Shown one piece after another: positions 9,103-16,377 of a DNA stretch of 64,000 nucleotides. Source of the stretch: Streptomyces sp. NBC_01431 (GTDB lineage Bacteria > Actinomycetota > Actinomycetes > Streptomycetales > Streptomycetaceae); contig NZ_CP109496.1 of the NCBI RefSeq assembly GCF_036231355.1, forward strand, positions 806,001 through 870,000, read 5' to 3'. The translations under genes and the position numbers were made by a program. The first letter of the stretch is position 1, and the number at the start of each line of letters is the position of its first letter. The notes under the pieces were generated by a model, which was not told the origin of the DNA, made no database searches, and saw nothing but the letters and a program-made list of their open reading frames with translations.

Positions 9103-9555
9103 TCACCAGCAGCCCTGCGGCCGAGCGCAGTGGCGGATCGGACCCAGGCGGCGCCGGCGGCGGCTCGTTCCCCGCCGGACCCCGCGCGGGGGATCTGGTG
9201 CCGCGCGGGGGTGGCGGGCCGCCGCGGCCAGTGCCGCCTCCGTCGCGGTGTCCGGGGGCAGGGCGGTGAGCCAGGCGTGAAGTTCCCGCGCCGCCTCCGT
9301 CAGAGTCGGGGCCGCCACCGAGGGACCGACCAACCGCGTCCCGTCCAGCGCGGAGCGCACAAGGTGGCTCGGCGGCGGGGCCAGCAAGGCGAGCCGCACA
9401 CCCTGCACGGACCGACGTACGGCTCGCTCGTCGGCGGATGCGAGGGCCAGCGCTTCGAGCCGGGCAATGAGCAGTTCGCGCTGCTCGTCGTCGAGGGCGC
9501 AGCGGATGTCCGGCCAGTGCGCACGGATCGAAGCGAGGATGTCTTCCGGGTTCAT
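9103..9555 (-). CDS. Small CHAT-associated protein, translationally coupled
   Basis: About 150 residues. Its ATG overlaps the stop codon of the large CHAT gene by 4 nt, so the two are coupled. The first 115 residues look like a compact alpha-helical protein (MNPEDILASIRAHWPDIR, then repeated Leu/Ala helices and a 'HLVRSALDGTRLVG' segment). The last 35 residues are Arg/Pro-rich and could follow a frameshift, so the true C-terminus is uncertain. It resembles small proteins I recall next to caspase-like CHAT/TPR genes (CATRA-associated), but this family call is from memory. A functional link to the CHAT protease is the likeliest reading. Confidence 0.6.
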   Translation of the reverse strand: MNPEDILASIRAHWPDIRCALDDEQRELLIARLEALALASADERAVRRSVQGVRLALLAPPPSHLVRSALDGTRLVGPSVAAPTLTEAARELHAWLTALPPDTATEAALAAAARHPRAAPDPPRGVRRGTSRRRRRLGPIRHCARPQGCW

Positions 9556-12500
9556 TCGACGCCCCCCGTGCTGGTGTCGCCGTGCGAAAGGCCGGGATGC
9601 CCCTGGTGGATGAAGGCGGCCCAGAGCATCGGCCGCTCCAAGTCCGGCGCTTCGGCATCGCGCGCCGCAATTCCCTTCACTCGGCAGGGCAGCTGACGCG
9701 CCGGATTCAGCATCCAGAGCTGCGCCGCCCGCAGGGCGGCGGCCGGGTCTAGGCCGTCGACGGCCGCAAAGTGGTGGAAGACCGCCATCATCAGCGCGGA
9801 GGCGCCGTCGGCTGTCGTCCAGCGCGAGCCCACTACGTTGCGCGCGCCCCGCGCCACAAAGGCGGTCGTCAAGGTCAGCGCCTCATCGTGGTCCCGGGTG
9901 CTCAGGTCGGTCTCACAGGCACTCAGAACCACCAGCGGCCCACTGTCGCGTCGCGCGGTGTCCTCGGCCGGGCGGTCCAGGAGGCGCGTCACGGTCAGCA
10001 TGCCGGCGTCCGGCAGTGCCCCGGGGCCGCCCAGCCCGGCAGGCCAGGACTCGGAGTCGCCAGGGAATGCCAGGCTGAGTGCGGAAACGGTCGGGCTCGG
10101 CCCCGCGGAGCCGTGCGAGGCCACATGAAGCAGGGAAAGCGGTGGCTCGTTCGCTGCTGTCAGCAGCGCAAGGAGTTCCGCTGGTGTTCCGGGTGCCTCG
10201 GGTGGCACGGGTGGCTGGTAGAACTCGCCGAACAGCCGCGCCCGCGGATAGAAACCGGACTGCAGAGCACTGATCTCCCGTTCCGCATGGGTCAGTGACA
10301 GCCGGGGGTCCGCCACCAGCACCGGCGCCGAGTCGATCGCGCGCTGTTCGCGCCCCACCGTGAGGAGCAGCTGACTGCCCGAGGCGGCGTAACTCACCAC
10401 CATGTCCTCGCAGGCGTAGCGGTACCGGTCCCCGTCGCGCACTCTCGCCGCATGCCAGGGCACCACGCCCAGGTTCCCACAGGGCACCAGGACGACTCGG
10501 GGCGGCGACGCGTCCGGCTCACCCTCGCCGTCGTAGCCGTCGCGGCCGTCGGCGCGCAGTAGCACGGCCATCTCGCGTACGTGTCCCATCATCGCGGACC
10601 AGGCCCAGTCGCAGAGCTGTCCGAGTGCGTCCTCCCAGACAGTTTCGGCCGCCTCGGTCTTGTACCGGGATCTGGCCGCGGCCGCTTCCAGGTATGCGGC
10701 CAACGGCCCGCTCCCCTCCCCGGACAGCGCCGGCACCAGGAACGCCTTCGACCCGATCCCCGGCACCAGGAAGACGGCGACACCCGGATTTTCCGCGTCC
10801 CCCGGTACCAGGTAGACCAGCGCGTCGTTGTCGGCCGCCGCTGTCGCGTCGCAGAGTTCCTCGATCGTCGGGATGCTGAAGAGCTGCCGCCGATCGTCAT
10901 GGCGCCGGTAGCCGAGCGCTTCCAGCGCGCGGCGGCGCAGGCTGCTGGGGAGTTGTCGGCCCGGCTCGCCCGGCGGCGAGGAAGACATCCCGCTCCAGGC
11001 GTCGGCAAGCTCCCGCTGCCCACGAGCCCGCAGCAGTTCGGGTACTCCCGCGGAGGCCGAGGCGGCCTGGAGCACAAGCGCCCGGCTCCACTCCAGCGCC
11101 TCGACCGCCTCCTCCAGGTGGCCGCACGCGGCAGCCCAACGCGCGACCAGGACCCCGCGTTCGCCCCCCTTCCTGGCTGCCAGCAGGCCATGCTCGGCGC
11201 CGGACTGCAGCAGGACATCGGAGGCGACGGAGTGCAGTGAATCCAGGGCGGTGGCGATGGCTGCGTCCAGATCGGCCGGATCCTCCGTGCGGTCGGACCG
11301 GCAGGCGTAGGCCTCGGCCAGGTTCCACAACACACTCCCCGCCAGCGTCGCCTCCTCGCCTTGCCGGATTCGTTCACTGATGCGCTCGAACCCCGCGATG
11401 GCCTGGTCGAGAGCGGACGGATCCTTGGTCTGGTGGTACAGGGCGAGCAGGCCCCTCGCCGACCGGGACTCCGCCTCGCTCCTCAGAACCGTTGTGGGCT
11501 GTAGGACGGAGAGGCCCTCCCGGATGAGCTCTGGATCGTTCTCATCCATCCCGCGCTGGATCCGGATCAGGCTGACCAGGTGGCCGATCGGCTCCTTCAA
11601 GGCGGGCGAGAAGTCCTCCAACTGCTCGATCTTCTCAAGGCACTCGAACATGCGCAGACGATCCGAGCCGTCGCCGCGCACCGCACCTCGCGCCTGATAG
11701 GCCTCGGCGAGCGCCATCAGGACGTTGACGGAGAGGTCGTCGTCCCGTGATGCGATGTCCCGAAGGCTCAGGAGTTCGTCGATGACCCCGTCCAACTCGG
11801 CTAGGTCTTCCGCATGTTGGGCCCGCTCCAACCTCGATTGCGCGGAAAGCAACCGGACCAAGACGGTGAGGTGCCACGGAGGCGAGGTTTCGGATGCGGT
11901 GAACCGTTGCCGTAACGATTCGAGGAGCTGGTGTCCGAGTTCAGCGTCCTGGAGATTCCCGCCGTTCGCATCCCCGCCGCCCACGAGTACGGACCGCAAA
12001 ACCTCCATCACTCCGGCCAGTTCGTGCCCCTGTGGGAGCAGGCCCAAGGCATCGGCCATGTGGTCGAGCGCCACGTCGAGCTGATCGGGGTCACTGTTGC
12101 GGACGGCCGCCAGCGCCTCTTGCAGGACTCTGGGGAGGGCCTCCAGTGCCCGGTCATCCGGGCGGGCCCGGGAGTGCGCGGGGTCCCGCTCCAGTTCCTC
12201 ATTCATCCTCCGGAGCGCGTCCGGGCTGATGAAGCCCGGAGTCACGGCCTCCATCGAGGACAGGATCCGGGCTCTCTTGCGCCGCTCGCTCTCCGCTCGG
12301 GCTGCCTCCGACTGTTCGGCCCGCGGCTCCTCGTCCGAGGTGCGCGGCTGATCACGGACCCGCGCCCGGACCCAATTCACCATCCGGACCTGGTCGGCCC
12401 AGGGGAAGTCGTCCGGGAGTACGCTGCTCACCTGCTCGCCCGTCACCTTGGCCACCCCGCCGGGCCGCAGCATCTCCTTCAGCAGGGCGAGCGCGGGGAC

Positions 12501-13052
12501 CGCCTGGTCGATGACCTGCCGCAGCTCCGGCGGCATCGGCAGGGCTTGGACGTCGGTGAAGAGCTCGGGCAGCTCCGCGACATCAAGACTCGCACCGTCC
12601 TTGAGGCACCAGTCCATGAAGGCCGCATGGTCGGGAAGCCGGCCGTCTCGCCCGCCGAGCTCCGGACTCGGGAACAGCACCACCAGCAGCCCGGCGGCGG
12701 CACACCGCCGTTCCCAGTCGGGCGCCTTCGGTTCGGCTGCGCGAACCTCGCGCATGTACCGCAGCACCCGCTTGCGGTCCTCGGCGGCTCCGCCGCCCGC
12801 GCCGGCGTACCGCAGTGCGAGCAACGTGCCCAGCCGTGCGACCACCGCATGCCGTTCGGTGTCACCTGGCTGCAACAGGGCTTCCAGGCGCGTGAGTTCG
12901 CCGATCGTCCGGTCCTGGATCCCCGGTTCGGACATGGTTGGGAACCGGCTCCTCCACGGAACCTCGGTGAACGGAATCAGCAGATCGGCCCGGGCCACGA
13001 CGTCTTGCGCCCATATCCGTATCGCCCGCACCCCACCACTGTCGCCACCCAT
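9552..13052 (-). CDS. Large TPR-type protein with C-terminal CHAT (caspase-like) peptidase domain
   Basis: 1166 residues. The N-terminal 300 residues are shared with the partial paralogue at 1-1468. Residues about 300-720 are helical, TPR-like repeats (LALAEAYQARGA, LWNLAEAYACRSDRTEDPADLDAAI). The C-terminal third is a CHAT domain: strand LLHVASHGSAG with catalytic His980, and LVVLSACETDLSTRD with catalytic Cys1046, followed by FVARGARNVVGSRW. Both dyad residues are present, so it should be an active caspase-like cysteine protease. No signal peptide or membrane helix is seen. The start ATG follows GGGGGAG closely. The 3' end overlaps the small downstream gene; upstream on the same strand lies a decayed copy of the membrane-anchored partner. 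CHAT proteases in such settings act in regulated self-killing or conflict systems (family knowledge). Confidence 0.88.
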   Translation of the reverse strand: MGGDSGGVRAIRIWAQDVVARADLLIPFTEVPWRSRFPTMSEPGIQDRTIGELTRLEALLQPGDTERHAVVARLGTLLALRYAGAGGGAAEDRKRVLRYMREVRAAEPKAPDWERRCAAAGLLVVLFPSPELGGRDGRLPDHAAFMDWCLKDGASLDVAELPELFTDVQALPMPPELRQVIDQAVPALALLKEMLRPGGVAKVTGEQVSSVLPDDFPWADQVRMVNWVRARVRDQPRTSDEEPRAEQSEAARAESERRKRARILSSMEAVTPGFISPDALRRMNEELERDPAHSRARPDDRALEALPRVLQEALAAVRNSDPDQLDVALDHMADALGLLPQGHELAGVMEVLRSVLVGGGDANGGNLQDAELGHQLLESLRQRFTASETSPPWHLTVLVRLLSAQSRLERAQHAEDLAELDGVIDELLSLRDIASRDDDLSVNVLMALAEAYQARGAVRGDGSDRLRMFECLEKIEQLEDFSPALKEPIGHLVSLIRIQRGMDENDPELIREGLSVLQPTTVLRSEAESRSARGLLALYHQTKDPSALDQAIAGFERISERIRQGEEATLAGSVLWNLAEAYACRSDRTEDPADLDAAIATALDSLHSVASDVLLQSGAEHGLLAARKGGERGVLVARWAAACGHLEEAVEALEWSRALVLQAASASAGVPELLRARGQRELADAWSGMSSSPPGEPGRQLPSSLRRRALEALGYRRHDDRRQLFSIPTIEELCDATAAADNDALVYLVPGDAENPGVAVFLVPGIGSKAFLVPALSGEGSGPLAAYLEAAAARSRYKTEAAETVWEDALGQLCDWAWSAMMGHVREMAVLLRADGRDGYDGEGEPDASPPRVVLVPCGNLGVVPWHAARVRDGDRYRYACEDMVVSYAASGSQLLLTVGREQRAIDSAPVLVADPRLSLTHAEREISALQSGFYPRARLFGEFYQPPVPPEAPGTPAELLALLTAANEPPLSLLHVASHGSAGPSPTVSALSLAFPGDSESWPAGLGGPGALPDAGMLTVTRLLDRPAEDTARRDSGPLVVLSACETDLSTRDHDEALTLTTAFVARGARNVVGSRWTTADGASALMMAVFHHFAAVDGLDPAAALRAAQLWMLNPARQLPCRVKGIAARDAEAPDLERPMLWAAFIHQGHPGLSHGDTSTGGVE

Positions 13053-13200
13053 CGCTCCCCCGATCGAGCCAACGTCCCCGTTGTTGCGGCCCTCCCATCA
13101 TGCCCACTCGGCCCGTGCCGGACAGGGAATGCCGGTCAGCGTCCGGAAATCGACCTGGAACCGACCGCACATCGCCCCGCTCAGCCGTCCTGCTCTCAGG

Positions 13201-13575
13201 TCAGCACCCGAGGTTGGCGCGCATACGCTGCCGCGTCAGGCGTACTTGGCGCCACAGCACATCGATGTCAGCCCGCACGGCGTCGAGCAGGTTCCCGGGA
13301 CGGGCCCCGCCGTGGTCGAGCCGCATCAGCATCCCGTAGGCCGCGCTCAACGAGCGGTTGACAGTCCCAGCGAGGTCGAGCAGCAGGGCCGGGACCTGCG
13401 GCTGAGCCTCGGCGTAGCGGTCCCGGTGGGTGTCGCACGCCTCTGTCAGCCGCCGGGTCGCGGCGCCGGAGTCGTCCGCGTTCAGCGAGGCGTGCGTCTG
13501 GTCCGTCAGGGCGGCCGGCCAGGTACTGCCGGAAAGCGGTGTTGAGCTCGGCATATGTGTCCCGCCTCGTACCGA
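13201..13575 (-). pseudogene. Decayed paralogue of the small coiled-coil partner (1567-2109)
   Basis: One frame reads YAELNTAFRQYLA, matching YVALNTSARQYLA of the gene at 1567-2109. The match then switches frame near 13518 to AALTDQTHASLNADD ... RLTEACDTHRDRYAEAQPQVP, matching the same protein through to its end. A one-base insertion in the GCCGGCCG run at about 13515 explains the switch. The N-terminal transmembrane segment and charged coiled coil have no counterpart upstream, so the gene is also truncated. It lies directly upstream of the intact CHAT gene, as its intact cousin does for the left CHAT gene. Confidence 0.75.
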
Positions 13576-13790
13576 GAACAGTGCTTGGCATCGACACCGC
13601 AGGTGCACGGCAGGCTGGGGCCCGCACGCGGCAGCCGTCGGAGCTGGCCGACGGCAACTCGCTCCCGGTATTGCCCGACAGGCCGGCTCGCCGTCCGCCA
13701 GCAGCGGCCGCCGGCGGGCAAGGACGGGCTCGCGTGTGCGGGATCCGGGCGGTCCGTTCGGCACGGGTGGTCAAGAGAGGTGGGCCCCTA

Positions 13791-14908
13791 TCACCTCGGC
13801 GAGCAGGTGGAGAGCCAGCTGGGCCAGTGGGCTGGGGCCCAGTCGCCGTTCATCTGGGTGACGATGGTGCGTCGGCCATCGCGGTCGCCCATGACGAAGG
13901 TGAAGGAGCCCTGGATCATGCCGCCGACGCCCCAGGCGGTTCGGCCGTTGGGCAGGGGCATGGAGCAGATGCCGGCGCCGTAGTGGGCTCCGTCAATCCA
14001 GACGTGCGGCGGTACCGGGGTGGTGGTGAACATCTCGTGCTGCTGCTGGGGCGGCATCAGTTCGCCGTGGAGGAGGGCGGTGAGGAAGCGGTCCAGGTCG
14101 TCACAGGTGGAGACGGCTCCGCCGGCGGCCCAGGCGACAGAGTCATGCCCGGCGTTCTGCTCGGTCACATCGTGCACAGGTGCGGCAAGGTCGCCGTCGG
14201 CGGCATTCTTGGAGTAGTGCCGGGGATGGGTGCCCCGGATCTCCGTCTCGCCGCCGGGCGCGTAGGTGCCGGCCAGCTGGAGCGGGCGGGTGACCTGCCC
14301 GCCGTCAACAGCTCGGTGAACGGCAGCCCGCCTGCTTTCTCGGCGATCATCGCGGCGAGGATGTAGTTGGTGTTGCTGTAGGCCCAGCCCTTGCCGGGCG
14401 GGAACTGGGCCGGGTGACCAACCGCGATCTGCACCAGTTCCTGCGGTGTGAGCCGGTCGAAGCGGCCGGTGAGGAAGCCGGGGTTGAAGAAGCGTTCCAT
14501 CCTGGCGGGGTCCATGCCATAGGGGAAGACACCGCTGGTCTGGCGGATCAGGTGCCGGACGGTGATACGGCTGCCGTCGTGCCCGTTGCCGTGCAGCAGG
14601 CCCGGCAGCCAGTGCTCCACCGTGTCATCCAGGCTGAGCCGGCTCTCGGCGGCCAGCCGCAGCACCACCGCCGCGGTGAACGCCTTGGTCACACTGCCGA
14701 TCCGGAACCGCTCCCGCGGAACACGGGCCCGGCCGCTGCGCATGTCCGCGACACCCGCCGCCGACCAGCAGACCCGGTCGCCGTCACGGGTCCGAGCAAC
14801 CATGCCGGGCACGCCCTCGCGGACAGCGCGCTCGATCACCTCGCGGACCTGTGGGGCGACGGGGGCCATGGGATCGTCGGCGTCGGTGGGGCAGTGCGAA
14901 GTACCCAT
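13791..14908 (-). pseudogene. Serine hydrolase (beta-lactamase/DD-peptidase family), frameshifted
   Basis: The start ATG at 14906-14908 has a perfect GGAGGAG site 5 nt upstream. The first frame carries the SxxK motif (GSVTKAF), LIRQTSGVFPYG and the YSN motif (WAYSNTNY), all typical of class C-like serine hydrolases. Near 14300 the frame breaks. The family sequence resumes one frame over (LAGTYAPGGETEIRGTHPRHY ... AWAAGGAVSTCDDLDRF), ending at 13791 with a GVGG motif in place of the KTG-like motif. A single indel in the run around 14295-14305 accounts for this. Either a recent pseudogene or a sequencing error; all other family landmarks are intact. The enzyme would hydrolyse amide or ester substrates, perhaps in the cell wall. 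Confidence 0.8.
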
Positions 14909-15177
14909 ACGACTCCTCCAATCGAACGCTGGGATCCTAGTTTTGCCCACCAAGAAGCTACGTCGCATTGGGACAGCCGACAATGGAACCGTTCCGCCCG
15001 GCAAGCCGGGCAACCCCTATGCCATGAGGCCTTGTTGAGGCATTTAGGCCGGTCGCGTGCATGATCGGGGAGCGGCGACCGTTTGCCATCGGGAGCCTTC
15101 CGCTCGCGCGAGGAAGAGCCGGGCTCGCAGCCGCGCGGTAGCCTCACCCACACCAACTCCACAGTCACGGTTCGCCC

Positions 15178-15450
15178 CTACTCGACCGGATGGGAGAGCT
15201 CCTTCACACCATGGGGGTAGAGAGTGCCGCAGGAGTGGACGTTGGGGACGATCCGCGGAGCCATTCGGCCGGAGCCTGGAGGCGCTCGGCTAGGGCGACG
15301 CGGAATTCGCCGACGAAGGTGAGGTCGGGACGGAAGCCGGTCTGCCTGATCACCTCATCGACCGGGCCGAGGCGGCGGCCGTCCTCGCCGGCCAGGACCA
15401 GTTGGCCGCCGACCCGCCCCCGCGAAGGAGCCGCATCGTGTTCACCCACG
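15178..15450 (-). pseudogene. C-terminal remnant of a flavin-containing monooxygenase
   Basis: The minus strand reads RLGPVDEVIRQTGFRPDLTF, the conserved 'ATGFRPD' segment of FAD/NADPH-dependent monooxygenases. After frame changes it continues NVHSCGTLYP and HGVKELSHPVE before a stop at 15178-15180. These match the usual C-terminal order of that family (NVHSCGTVxPHG..EL.HPE). The N-terminal two thirds, with the FAD and NADPH glycine motifs, are missing. Clearly non-functional. Confidence 0.55.
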
Positions 15451-15629
15451 ACGACCTGGCATCCGCCGCCATCGTCCGCTGGAAGCCGGGCAAGCCGACG
15501 AAGTCCTGGCGATCTGTCAGGCCGGGGCGCTTGGAGGGTTCTTGACGGGAACGGATGCCCGAATGCGGCGGCAGAAACTCATATCCCGGACTGTGTGGCC
15601 CTGAAACCTCGCATCTCCCTGGCGGCGGC

Positions 15630-15962
15630 TCAGCACGCCGCTTCGGCCTCCCGGGTGGTCTTGGTCCAGCCCGTCTGCCCGCGCACCATACGGAACAGGG
15701 CACTCCACGCGCAGAGGAAAGACATGTAGTTCATGACGACGAAGGAGTGCCCGAGCATCAGGGCCCGCGGCAGGCCCACGGCTTTGTCCCGGCGCGGATA
15801 CGTCCAGGAGGTGATGAGGGCGGGCGTGAAGGTGAGCAGGTACCAGGCGGCCAGGTTGGCGGCCCACTTCAGCCAGGTGGCGTTGAGGGCGGTAGTGCGC
15901 CGACCGTGCAGCACCAGGAGGTTGGGGCTGCGGATGAACCAGATCTTTCCTGTCACCAACAC
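15630..15962 (-). pseudogene. C-terminal remnant of a membrane glycosyltransferase
   Basis: About 110 residues read smoothly as the end of a polytopic glycosyltransferase 2-like protein. A segment RSPNLLVLHGRR is followed by one or two transmembrane helices (ANLAAWYLLTFTPALI), a basic loop with WTYPRRDK, and a final helix (SFVVMNYMSFLCAWSALF) with RGQTGWTKTTRE before the stop. This tail layout is typical of processive (cellulose- or hyaluronan-synthase-like) enzymes. The catalytic domain with its DxD and QxxRW motifs is absent upstream, so it is a fragment. No ribosome site precedes the first ATG. Confidence 0.55.
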
Positions 15963-16235
15963 CGTCGACGCACCTGGACCACAAAGGCTCCACCTGCCCG
16001 AACGGCATCGATCTAGACCACATGGACCCCAGAAGGCGCTCCCGCCTACCTGTGCCAGGTGGTACCGCGGGGAGCCCCGCCCTCACAGGCACCACACACC
16101 AAGATCCGGACCAGGGGCGGACCAACTCGCCTCCGCATCGGGCCATTCCATCCGTCTCCGCAGGTCAAAAGTAAGAGAGGCCGCGTACCACCAGCAGACG
16201 AAGAATCTTCTCGTGTCGTACTCGCCGAAGAAACT
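15963..16235. other. No intact gene; possible mobile-element end
   Basis: Nothing convincing is encoded here. A plus-strand frame ends at 16246-16248 with HQQTKNLLVSYSPKKLGFF. It looks like the tail of a once-functional protein, perhaps a transposase, but I cannot place it. Confidence 0.25.
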
Positions 16236-16300
16236 GGGCTTCTTCTAGAAGCCCAAGAAATGGCGCCTGACCTGGGCTTAAGGCCGGTCAGGCGCCATTT
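16236..16300. terminator. Two adjacent hairpins forming a bidirectional terminator
   Basis: First hairpin: GGGCTTC (16236-16242), 5-nt loop, GAAGCCC (16248-16254). Second: AAATGGCGCCTGACC (16258-16272) pairs perfectly over 15 bp with GGTCAGGCGCCATTT (16286-16300), with a 13-nt loop; its A-rich/T-rich ends suit intrinsic termination in either direction. It sits 78 bp after the stop of rph (minus strand) and ends the decayed island on the left. Confidence 0.8.
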
Positions 16301-16377
16301 ACTCATCTGCTCGGGGCGGAGACCGCCCCGACTTGCTCATGGCTGGAAGCCGCAGATGGGCTTCTCGGTGTGGTCGG

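Noticed and set aside
15963..16248. Transposase gene ending in SYSPKKLGFF
   Set aside because: The tail is suggestive, but no catalytic residues, terminal inverted repeats or target duplications could be found.
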